Position numbers and translations under genes: made by a program
Shown here: positions 7,478-14,542 of the stretch, one piece after another
How the letters are laid out: the number at the start of each line of letters is the position of its first letter
Numbering within the stretch: position 1 is the stretch's first letter
The notes under the pieces: model-generated
The model's input: the letters and a program-made list of their open reading frames with translations, nothing else
The model's database searches: none
Told to the model about the DNA's origin: nothing
NCBI GenBank assembly: GCA_965371245.1
Contig: CBDUXT010000107.1
Span: 1 to 17,653, forward strand
Length of the DNA stretch: 17,653 nt
From: CBDUXT01 sp965371245
Lineage (GTDB): Bacteria > Planctomycetota > Phycisphaerae > UBA1845
Direction: 5' to 3'

Positions 7478-9627
7478 TCGCACGAACCCCGGTCAAGCCG
7501 CGCCCGCGCATGGTGGATGTGTTACGCGCGGTGCAGGTCGGTCTGCGTGAGGATTTGGAGGTCAGCCGCCACCTGTTCCGCGGCGAGCCAACATACGTCG
7601 TACGAGACCCGTTGACCTTTCATAGTCAGCGCCTCGATCTCGCCGACTATGGAGTGTTCATCAGTCTCAGCGCCGATCGCTCGCTCCAAGCCACCTTCAC
7701 CGACCTCGTCTCGCGCGGAAAGCTTACGGAAGCCGACGAGGAGGCGTTCTATCAGTTCGTGCTAAGTCTTCACCAGCTCGGCTTCCTTCGACTCCCGATC
7801 GCCGATGACAAGCTGCTCTACCGGCGCTACCACGCCCGGCAACAAGCCCGGCGCCGGGCGCGCTGGACGGGCTTCTTGTTCCTGCGCGTCCCGCTGTGGA
7901 ACCCCGACGCCTTCCTGGAACGAACCATTCATCTGTTCCGACCGTTCTTCTCACGCACGTTCTTCGTGTTCTGGTTGATGCTGATGGCCGCCGCCGGGTA
8001 CGTGGCCGCCCAACACTGGCACGAACTCGCGCAACCGATCGAGGGGATCCTGGTGTCCGGGAACCTCCCGCTGATCTGGCTGAGCCTGATCGTGCTCAAG
8101 GGCTTTCACGAAATGGGCCACGCGTACGCCTGCAAGCACTACGGCGGACACGTTCCGGAACTGGGGATGTTTCTGATCCTGTTCACGCCCTGCGCCTACA
8201 TGGATGCCAGCGCTTCGTGGGGGTTCACGCGAAGACGCGAGCGGATCATCGTGTGTCTCGGTGGGATGTACGTCGAGGCGACGATCGCCGCGATCGCCAT
8301 GTTCGTCTGGGCCGCCACGGATTCAGGCCTGCTGCATGCGCTGGCCTACAACGTGATCTTTCTGGCAAGCGTGGTCACCGTTTTGTTCAACATCAATCCG
8401 CTCATGCGCTTCGACGGGTACTTTATCGCCAGCGACCTCGTCGAGATTCCCAACCTTCGCCAGCGATCGTCGCAGTATGTCCTGAGCCGATTGAAGCGCC
8501 GCATTCTCGGTATTCAGCAGGCCGTCGAGCGCGGAGGCCGGCGGCTTCGCGCCATCCTCTTGACCTACGGCGTCTCGATTGCCATCTATCGGGTCGGGCT
8601 GATGCTGGCGATCGCCGCGCTACTGGCCCACAAAATGTACCTCGTCGGCTTCGCGCTCGGGGTTCTCATGCTTGGGGGCATGGCGTTCTCGACGCTGCGC
8701 AAGTTGACGAACTATCTGTGGCACTCGGAAGAGGCGGCCCCCAAGAGGCGCCGGGCCATCGCCCTGAGTTTCGTCGTCCTCATCGTGATTCCGTCCGGCC
8801 TGCTGGTCATACCGGTGCCGTCGAACGTTCGAGCGGCGGGACTCGTCGGACGCGAACGAGAAACCGTGATTCGTGCGAAGTCGGACGGGTTCCTGGCGGC
8901 GGCCCATGTTCGACCCGGCGACTACGTGGAAACGAGTGAGGCCGTCGGCAGGCTCGGCAGCGACGCCATGCTCGCCGATGTCGCCGAGGCCAAGGCGAAC
9001 CTGCGGGCGTCGAAGATTCGAAGCGACGCCTTTCGCGTCTGGGATCCATCCCGCGCTCAGCAGGAAGCCGTACAAACGCACTTGTATCAGCGGAGGCTGA
9101 GAAAAAGCCGATCGCGATTGGCCGAGCTGGAGATCCGCGCGCCGCATGCCGGTCGACTCATCGACGGTTTCGACGAGAGCGACCTTGGGCGCTTCGTTCG
9201 ACGGGGAGACCGAGTCGCCACCGTTGTCGCGGGCTGCCGGCAGGTCCGAGCGGTTCTGACGGAAGAGCAAATGGCGCGCGTGCGCCCGCGGGTGGGCGAC
9301 ACGGTGGAGCTGCGCGGAATCTCCGGCTCGTCGATGGTGCATGGCGGGACCGTCCGGCGCATCGTTCCGGTCGGCTCGCGGGAGATCGACCTATCCACGC
9401 TGGGCAGCCTGACGCACATCGGCGGCGGCGACATTCCGGTGGATGCCGGAACGAGTCGAGCCATGCTCCCCTATTTCGGCGTGACCATCGATCTGGAAGA
9501 AGGCGAATCGACCGATCTGAAGCAGGGCATGTTGGTACGGGTGCGGTTTGCGGCCAAGAGCGAATCGGTCGGGACCCAACTCGGACGGCGCTTCGCCCGC
9601 TTCTGGAACCGAATGCTACGGGGATGA
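7474..9627 (+). CDS. PqqD-like / M50 (site-2 protease-like) metalloprotease / HlyD fusion
   Basis: 717 residues. Residues about 20-110 resemble a PqqD-like winged-helix domain (LREDLEVSRH, YVVRDPLTF, then RLDLADYGVF and a helical end). The central membrane part (about 160-447) carries the zinc site HEMGH (212-216) and the third-ligand motif NPLMRFDGY (308-316, D314), the hallmarks of intramembrane M50 proteases. About eight hydrophobic segments are visible. The C-terminal part (about 460-695) is an HlyD-type module: lipoyl halves around IRAKSDGFLAAAHVRPGD and LEIRAPHAGRLIDG, then a beta-barrel. It should therefore cleave or bind a substrate in the inner membrane and reach into the periplasm. 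The start is ATG 7474, which overlaps the previous stop; the frame is open to 7171, but that extension runs antisense to nothing useful and overlaps the upstream gene's adaptor. Confidence 0.85.
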   Translation: MIARTPVKPRPRMVDVLRAVQVGLREDLEVSRHLFRGEPTYVVRDPLTFHSQRLDLADYGVFISLSADRSLQATFTDLVSRGKLTEADEEAFYQFVLSLHQLGFLRLPIADDKLLYRRYHARQQARRRARWTGFLFLRVPLWNPDAFLERTIHLFRPFFSRTFFVFWLMLMAAAGYVAAQHWHELAQPIEGILVSGNLPLIWLSLIVLKGFHEMGHAYACKHYGGHVPELGMFLILFTPCAYMDASASWGFTRRRERIIVCLGGMYVEATIAAIAMFVWAATDSGLLHALAYNVIFLASVVTVLFNINPLMRFDGYFIASDLVEIPNLRQRSSQYVLSRLKRRILGIQQAVERGGRRLRAILLTYGVSIAIYRVGLMLAIAALLAHKMYLVGFALGVLMLGGMAFSTLRKLTNYLWHSEEAAPKRRRAIALSFVVLIVIPSGLLVIPVPSNVRAAGLVGRERETVIRAKSDGFLAAAHVRPGDYVETSEAVGRLGSDAMLADVAEAKANLRASKIRSDAFRVWDPSRAQQEAVQTHLYQRRLRKSRSRLAELEIRAPHAGRLIDGFDESDLGRFVRRGDRVATVVAGCRQVRAVLTEEQMARVRPRVGDTVELRGISGSSMVHGGTVRRIVPVGSREIDLSTLGSLTHIGGGDIPVDAGTSRAMLPYFGVTIDLEEGESTDLKQGMLVRVRFAAKSESVGTQLGRRFARFWNRMLRG

Positions 9628-9666
9628 GCCCCCTGCGCGTCGCCTCCAGCGGTGCTCCAACCGCGA

Positions 9667-10644
9667 TCAGCGCCGGCCGAGGACCCGAATGCAGTCGGAT
9701 GCCTCGAACGGCGTCCCGTCGAGCAAGGTTCCCTGGACCGAGAGGGTGACAAAGGTGTTCCGCGCCTCCGAGCGCAGCTCGAACACCCGTATGGCTTCTG
9801 TCTTCGAGAACTTGATCGACAGATCGGTGATCCCGTCGCGGGTCAACGTGTGACAATCACACAGCGCTCCGCCGAAGGGAGTGGCCACATCGCTCATGCG
9901 AATCCGAGGACCTCTCCGGCGCGACAGCGGCGTGACCTTGCCGCCGATGCCGTCGGCACGAACCAAGACGAGCGAATCAACGTCGATCAACGACACGTCG
10001 AAGGCATCACTTCCGATGACGGCCACGGGAAGGACACCCTTACCGCGCGGGTTCACCGGGTTCGGGCAGGAACCGGGCTTGATGTCCAGTTTCACGGTGA
10101 CTTCGCATGCCGGGTCCGGCGGGTTCACACACGCGTTGTCGATGCACTCATCGACCGTGCATGCGTCATCGTCGTCGCACTGAGTGTCGGCAAGGCACTC
10201 GACGCAGATTCCGAGTGCTTCGTCGCAGCGTTGGGGGTCGATGCACGGCTCCGGCCCATCGACGCACTCGCCTTCGAGGCACGTCTCGGCGCCGTTGCAG
10301 AAAAGCCCGTCCGGACACGGCGTTTCATCCGCCGCGGGGTTGGTCAGGCAGACGCCCTGGTCATCGCACGTGTCGGGGTCGTCACATTCCGTGTCGGATG
10401 GGTCTCCGCACGGCGCGCCCGGCGCTACGTTGCTGATCGTGCAAACGCCGGTGGCGTTGCATATGTCCAACGTGCAATCGTTCACGTCGTCGCAGTCCGC
10501 GTCGGTCACACACACGCCGGCCACCTGACCGGCTCGCGGGGTTGGAGGAGATAGGGCGCCGACCGTTGAAGCGCTGGTGACCATGAGGATGCCGCAGAGT
10601 GCGGCCGCAACCGTGGCGAGCCGAGAGATGTACGAGGAACGCAT
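9667..10644 (-). CDS. Secreted Cys-rich protein with 'IKPGSCPNP' C-terminal domain
   Basis: A 325-residue exported protein. A signal peptide covers about 1-30 (AAALCGILMVTSASTVGA). Residues about 44-180 are a string of cysteine modules of the type CVTDADCDDVNDCTLDIC and CPDGLFCNGAETC, rich in Asp and resembling disulphide-stabilised knots seen in surface proteins of planctomycetes and myxobacteria. Residues about 183-323 form a beta-rich domain that begins VKLDIKPGSCPNPVN and ends TPFEASDCIRV. I recognise this domain from other bacterial secreted proteins, but I know no function for it. The start at 10644 is supported by the strong ribosome site GGGAGGGG about 4 bases upstream; an upstream ATG at 10677 would put 11 extra residues before the signal peptide. 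The gene converges on the M50 gene, leaving 39 bp between stops. Confidence 0.82.
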   Translation of the reverse strand: MRSSYISRLATVAAALCGILMVTSASTVGALSPPTPRAGQVAGVCVTDADCDDVNDCTLDICNATGVCTISNVAPGAPCGDPSDTECDDPDTCDDQGVCLTNPAADETPCPDGLFCNGAETCLEGECVDGPEPCIDPQRCDEALGICVECLADTQCDDDDACTVDECIDNACVNPPDPACEVTVKLDIKPGSCPNPVNPRGKGVLPVAVIGSDAFDVSLIDVDSLVLVRADGIGGKVTPLSRRRGPRIRMSDVATPFGGALCDCHTLTRDGITDLSIKFSKTEAIRVFELRSEARNTFVTLSVQGTLLDGTPFEASDCIRVLGRR

Positions 10645-11011
10645 GGCTTCCCCTCCCGCGTTTGATGTTTCAGACAATCAAGGTGCCAACGAAACCGATG
10701 CGGATTATACAGCCCCTCAGCGCTGGTCGGCAAGGTCTTTTGCATGTTCAGTCACCTGTGTTCGTCCTATCACCTCGTGATTCGATCGATCGTCGCGACG
10801 CCTGCCATGCGACGAGTGTTTACCGGACCAACAAAACAAGAACCAAAGAAGCATGCGTGCCACAACAATGAAAACTTGTTCACGCGCTTGACCCGAACGA
10901 TCGACGCGCAAAGGATGGCATAGGGAACAAAGCCCTCCATCGCTCGGCGCAACCGGGGAGGATCGCGGTGGACGGCAAAGAAGGGGAAACCAAATCGTAC
11001 GTTCCAACACC
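10645..11011. other. Intergenic region between the Cys-rich gene and the pilin gene
   Basis: This stretch of 367 bp separates divergent genes and is less GC-rich than its surroundings. It holds the minus-strand promoter candidate at 10704-10733. On the plus strand TTGACC (10888-10893) could be a -35, but no good -10 follows. A hairpin-like element sits at 10914-10941 (GATGG/CCATC outside, GGG/CCC inside, loop AACAAAG). I see no convincing gene; an antisense frame crossing it has no recognisable features. Confidence 0.5.
10704..10733 (-). promoter_or_regulatory. Sigma70-type promoter candidate for the Cys-rich protein gene
   Basis: Read on the minus strand, a perfect -10 hexamer TATAAT (10709-10704) lies 18 bases after TTGCCG (10733-10728), a partial -35. 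Transcription would start near 10697, about 53 bases before the ATG at 10644. The match is by eye; the -35 agrees only in TTG and the overall shape. Confidence 0.5.
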
Positions 11012-11245
11012 TTGTTGAACCGACTGCGGCGATTCATAACCGCAAACGTTGCAACCTCCTCCGCGGAGTACGCCGTAGTTCTGGCACTCTTGGCGGTGGC
11101 ATTGGTCGGCGCATTGCGTGTCGTCGGTCCGAGCATGGAGTCGCTTCATGCGTCTGTCTCGAACAGGCTGGCGGACACGGTTTGGGTGGCCTCAGGCGCG
11201 GGGCCCAAGGCTCAGCTAACAACTCGGTCCGTCACGACGGACTGA
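11012..11245 (+). CDS. Flp-type (class IVb) pilin-like small protein
   Basis: 77 residues. A short basic leader (MLNRLRRFITANVA) is followed by TSSAEYAVVLALLAVALVGAL, which matches the Flp/Fap pilin pattern: Glu-Tyr at mature positions 5-6 and a single hydrophobic helix. A segment like that of Flp pilins follows (SMESLHASVSNRL). The pilin would be cut by a TadV/PilD-type peptidase between A14 and T15, so the residue before the cut is Ala, not the usual Gly. The start is TTG at 11012, with a second TTG next to it; no strong ribosome site is visible, so the start is uncertain. No Tad assembly gene is in the window. The next gene begins 143 bp downstream, and the two could share a transcript. 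Confidence 0.7.
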   Translation: MLNRLRRFITANVATSSAEYAVVLALLAVALVGALRVVGPSMESLHASVSNRLADTVWVASGAGPKAQLTTRSVTTD

Positions 11246-11388
11246 GATTCTCAAAGCAAGACAAATCGCAATCAAAAGGGGCGGGTGCCCCGTGCCGCCG
11301 GCGGTGCGCGCACGTTCATTCGCGCGCGTCGCATGGACGAACCGGAGCATTCGACAGTCAATCGGCTGAAAAGGAAGGGAACCAAACG

Positions 11389-13875
11389 GTGAACGGACCA
11401 AACCTATTTAATCGGATCAACTCAAGGAAGGCCGTGGGCGTGATGACGGCCACGTTGATGATCATCACGCCGGCGCTGACCGTGCCGGGCTGCACCGGAG
11501 GCGACTTCCTCGGACTGGAGGACTATCAGCGCGATCTGATCTTTGGAGCGCTGGCGATTGCGCTTCTCGGTGATGGTCAAAACGGGACCAACGGGACGAC
11601 CGACATCGGTGCCGGCGATCCGGTCCCCGGGCAGGACGGGCTGAGCTGCTGGGACCTGAACGGCGACGGTTTGGCTGGTCCGGAGGAGGACACGAACGGC
11701 GACGGATTCTTCACGGCCGAGGACTGCCGGGGAACTGATGGAGCAACCGGTGGCGCCGGAACCAACGGCCCCAACGGTGTGGACGGTAGCGACGGGCTGA
11801 ACTGCTGGGACATTAACGGGAACGGCGTGGCCGACCCGGACGAGGATGTCAACAACGACGGGCTCTTTACGGCCGACGACTGCCAGGGCGCGAATGGTTT
11901 CAACGGGTCGAGCGGCGGAAGCGGCGGAACCGGTCCAGCCGGCATCAACTGCTGGGACCTCAACGGAAACCGAGCGGCCGATCCGGAAGAAGACATTAAC
12001 GAGGACGGGTTCTTTACGGCGGAAGATTGTCAGGGCTCGCGGGAAGGACAGGGAACGGACGGGATCCACTGCTGGGACCTCAACGGCAACGGGGTGGGCG
12101 ACCCGGAGGAAGACATCAACGGTGATGAGCTCTTCACGATCAAAGACTGTCGGGGTGCGGACGGAACCGACGGCACGGATGGAACCGATGGTACCAACGG
12201 CACCAACGGAACGGACGGGGTCGATGGCGCGGATGGCGCGGATGGAATCGATGGTACCAATGGAACAAACGGGGTCGATGGCACGGACGGCACCAACGGG
12301 ACCAATGGCCTGGACGGCACCGACGGCCTGAGTTGTTGGGATCTGAATGGCAATGGTGTGGGCGACCTGGAAGAGGACATCGACAACGACGGCTTTTTCA
12401 CGGCGGAAGATTGCCAAGGCACCGACGGCACGAACGGAACAGACGGTGTTGACGGGCGAGATGGGACGGACGGGGCCGATGGTATCGACGGGACAAACGG
12501 TACCGATGGCCTGAGTTGCTGGGATCTCAACGGCGACGGTGTGGGTGATCCGGAAGAGGATCTCGATAACGACGGCTTCTTCACGGCTGAAGACTGTCAA
12601 GGCACCGACGGCAGCGATGGACGAGACGGCATCGACGGCGTTGACGGCATCGACGGCGTGGATGGAATCGACGGGACTGACGGCACGAACGGCACCGATG
12701 GCGTGGACGGGCGGGACGGCACGGATGGCGTTGATGGCGACAACGGAATCGACGGTGCGGACGGGGCCGATGGACTGCACTGCTGGGATCTGAACGGCAA
12801 CGGTGTGGCCGACCTGGAAGAGGACATCAACGACGACGGTTTGTTCAACGCCGAGGACTGCCGCGGCGCTGACGGCGAATCGGGCGGTGCCTCCGAAATC
12901 TTCTTCGACACCTTCATCGATGATTTCTTCACGTTGGGACACGGCTCGCGCGGGGCGATCGCCGTCGGCGCGGCGGGCGTGCCGGTGGTCGAAATCGAGG
13001 AACCCGCGCTGGGTCCCAACGAAGTCGTCGCCTACCGCACCGTGGTCCCCTTCTTCTACGACGAAACGGGGCACGACACGCTCGATGTGGACCAGAACCA
13101 GGTCACCATGCGGATGTTCTTCTGGCGGGAAGGCCCACGCGAAGACTGCTTCGTCTTCCGTCTGGACGCGTTCCGGTCTCGGCACGGCGAGGCGATCGCT
13201 CAGTACGGCGCGCCGCGTTTTGTCAAGCTGAACGATCCGGTCGAGCCCAATCCGTTCGGAAACCTGGTCGTGATCGACCTTCCGCTCAACAACGTGGGGA
13301 ACGACCCGGCCGACGGGTTGTGCTTCCCCGGCGACCTTCGCGTAGGTGATTTCCTGGCCTTCGAGCTGAACATCGTCCAGGACACACTGATCAATAGCGA
13401 CGTGTCGTACACGATGATGGGCGTGGAGTTCTTCGAGACCCCCGTCGGAGACACGTTCACGGCGCACGCGACGGTCTTCAAGTCGATCGAGGACGTGGAT
13501 TGCTCATTCGTCAAGGAATGCAACAACAACCACGACTGCGACGACGGGCTGTTCTGCAACGGCGAGGAAACCTGTGACGCGGGTGTGTGCGTTCCGGGTA
13601 CCCTCCCCTGCGACGGCGACGAGCCCGTGTGTGACGAGGTCGATGATGAGTGCGTCACGTGCGACGACAACGAGCCCGAGTGTGAAGATGGCGACGATGA
13701 GTGCGTCCCCGGCGATAGCGCCCCGGAAGATGGCAAGACGGTCATCTGCCACCTGCCGCCGGGTAACACCAACCCACCGCACACGCTCATTGTGTCCGAT
13801 TCGGCGCTCACGGCGCATCTGGCGCACGGAGACACCCTCGGTGCCTGCACGACGGATTGCGGCGGGGGAGAGTAA
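11389..13875 (+). CDS. Large secreted/lipoprotein with EF-hand-like Cys modules and collagen-like repeats
   Basis: 828 residues. The N-terminus has a hydrophobic stretch ending LTVPGC35, a near-lipobox, so it may be a lipoprotein. Seven modules of the form CWDLNGDG...PEED...DGFFTAEDC follow between residues 87 and 491; each has two Cys exactly 26 residues apart and two Asp-rich EF-hand-like loops, probably binding calcium. Between them run G-X-(D/N) collagen-like tracts, up to about 60 residues. Residues about 500-700 form a beta-rich domain with no family I recognise. A Cys-rich segment (about 705-778, CDDGLFCNGEETC) matches the neighbouring secreted protein. The end (about 783-820) has the ICHLPPGN...AHLAHGD pattern found at the C-termini of other bacterial surface proteins. 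The start is GTG 11389, with AAGGAAGGG upstream. The frame is open back to 11182, but that part lacks a signal peptide and overlaps the pilin gene. Confidence 0.85.
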   Translation: MNGPNLFNRINSRKAVGVMTATLMIITPALTVPGCTGGDFLGLEDYQRDLIFGALAIALLGDGQNGTNGTTDIGAGDPVPGQDGLSCWDLNGDGLAGPEEDTNGDGFFTAEDCRGTDGATGGAGTNGPNGVDGSDGLNCWDINGNGVADPDEDVNNDGLFTADDCQGANGFNGSSGGSGGTGPAGINCWDLNGNRAADPEEDINEDGFFTAEDCQGSREGQGTDGIHCWDLNGNGVGDPEEDINGDELFTIKDCRGADGTDGTDGTDGTNGTNGTDGVDGADGADGIDGTNGTNGVDGTDGTNGTNGLDGTDGLSCWDLNGNGVGDLEEDIDNDGFFTAEDCQGTDGTNGTDGVDGRDGTDGADGIDGTNGTDGLSCWDLNGDGVGDPEEDLDNDGFFTAEDCQGTDGSDGRDGIDGVDGIDGVDGIDGTDGTNGTDGVDGRDGTDGVDGDNGIDGADGADGLHCWDLNGNGVADLEEDINDDGLFNAEDCRGADGESGGASEIFFDTFIDDFFTLGHGSRGAIAVGAAGVPVVEIEEPALGPNEVVAYRTVVPFFYDETGHDTLDVDQNQVTMRMFFWREGPREDCFVFRLDAFRSRHGEAIAQYGAPRFVKLNDPVEPNPFGNLVVIDLPLNNVGNDPADGLCFPGDLRVGDFLAFELNIVQDTLINSDVSYTMMGVEFFETPVGDTFTAHATVFKSIEDVDCSFVKECNNNHDCDDGLFCNGEETCDAGVCVPGTLPCDGDEPVCDEVDDECVTCDDNEPECEDGDDECVPGDSAPEDGKTVICHLPPGNTNPPHTLIVSDSALTAHLAHGDTLGACTTDCGGGE
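11638..12870 (+). repeat. Seven EF-hand-like Cys modules interspersed with G-X-(D/N) tracts
   Basis: Within the large gene, module cysteine pairs lie at residues 87/113, 139/165, 188/214, 228/254, 316/342, 377/403 and 465/491. The 26-residue step is invariant. The intervening Gly-X-X tracts differ in length, and two of them give the same 62-residue Cys-to-Cys distance. Synonymous codons vary freely between copies (GAC/GAT, GGC/GGT/GGG/GGA), so the repeat is kept at protein level rather than being a recent DNA duplication. Confidence 0.85.
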
Positions 13876-13890
13876 GGGCTCGTCACGACC

Positions 13891-13903
13891 CGGTCAGTGA
13901 CCG
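13891..13903 (+). terminator. Small hairpin just after the large surface-protein gene
   Basis: CGGTCAGTGACCG folds into a 5-bp stem with a 3-base loop and is followed by TTT, 15 bases after the stop codon. It is too short to be convincing alone but lies just before the stronger hairpin at 13928-13954. Confidence 0.3.
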
Positions 13904-13927
13904 TTTCGAGAATGCTTGTCTTATCCT

Positions 13928-13954
13928 GGGGCACGGGTGACGAACCCGTGCCCC
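13928..13954 (+). terminator. Strong hairpin, probable terminator
   Basis: A perfect 10-bp stem GGGGCACGGG/CCCGTGCCCC with a 7-base loop TGACGAA is followed by TTGTCTTTGT. It stands about 50 bases past the stop of the large surface-protein gene, where an intrinsic terminator is expected. It could equally be a copy of a short dispersed palindrome, as others occur in this window. Confidence 0.6.
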
Positions 13955-14448
13955 TTGTCTTTGTGGCTGGTGCCGCCCCCAGTAAGGGCACGCGTCCTAC
14001 TAACCCCATCTGGTTTCCGCGACCTTCGAACCCTGATACTGGGGTCGAAGGTGCATGATAGCCGAGCGGGCTTTGGGATGCGACCCCTGGATCGGTTGGC
14101 GCGAAGCGTTCTCTTACAAGCGGCGCTTTGCCGTCGATACGGACTGAAGGGTGTTACGTTTGGCTGGTGGAAACGGAACCCGGCGGCGGGGCGGACTCGC
14201 GGAAGGGCTGCCCGCGCCACCGATCGCGAGGCGTGACCGCATATCGTCCGGCTTTCTCGCAACATCCCACCGGTTCGCCTTCGATAAGCAAGGCGTCACA
14301 AACCCGCGCGGCACGCTTCAGAATGGAGCCCCAATCGACGACCCGACGCGATGGCTTCCTATCGGACGCCGCGACGACATCGGGCGGTCCCGATCCCCCG
14401 GCCGCACCGCCGCCAAGAGAACCTTTAGATTAAGATCATGAATCTTTA

Positions 14449-14477
14449 TTGCATGCCCCGAGGAGCCGGCATATCAT
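14449..14477 (+). promoter_or_regulatory. Promoter candidate for the polyferredoxin-TPR gene
   Basis: TTGCAT (14449-14454) and TATCAT (14472-14477) are separated by exactly 17 bases, fitting a sigma70-type promoter with a good -10 and a partial -35. The start of transcription would be near 14484, about 60 bases before the ATG at 14543. An AT-rich near-palindrome (14427-14445) lies just upstream and could be an operator. Confidence 0.45.
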
Positions 14478-14542
14478 CCCGTGCTCCCTCTCGCGACCCC
14501 AGCCGCCAGAGAGCATGGGCGCCGTAACATCGAGGGGACCGC

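Larger units (their letters stand above)
13876..14542. other. Long non-coding region
   Basis: About 667 bp with no supported gene. It holds the hairpins at 13891-13903 and 13928-13954, a 12-bp inverted repeat with one mismatch at 14022-14052 (ACCTTCGAACCC / GGGGTCGAAGGT, 7-base loop), an AT-rich patch at 14421-14450, and a promoter candidate at 14449-14477. Short open frames between 14128 and 14441 have no recognisable motif, so I do not call them. Confidence 0.55.

Noticed and set aside
9649..9664. Bidirectional terminator between the convergent M50 and Cys-rich genes
   Set aside because: Only a 5-bp stem (GCGGT/ACCGC) with no T-run on either strand; too weak to call.
10717..11136. A 139-codon minus-strand frame over the intergenic region and pilin
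   Set aside because: No recognisable features; it is antisense to the pilin helix and covers the promoter candidate of the Cys-rich gene.
11422..13467. A 681-codon open frame on the minus strand, antisense to the repeat protein
   Set aside because: It mirrors the repeats of the sense gene (AVGAVRAI-like periodicity), has no signal or domain of its own, and the sense frame has clear modules and a ribosome site.
14128..14441. Two short plus-strand frames in the long intergenic region
   Set aside because: No ribosome site, no motif, and the two frames overlap each other; composition is that of random GC-rich DNA.
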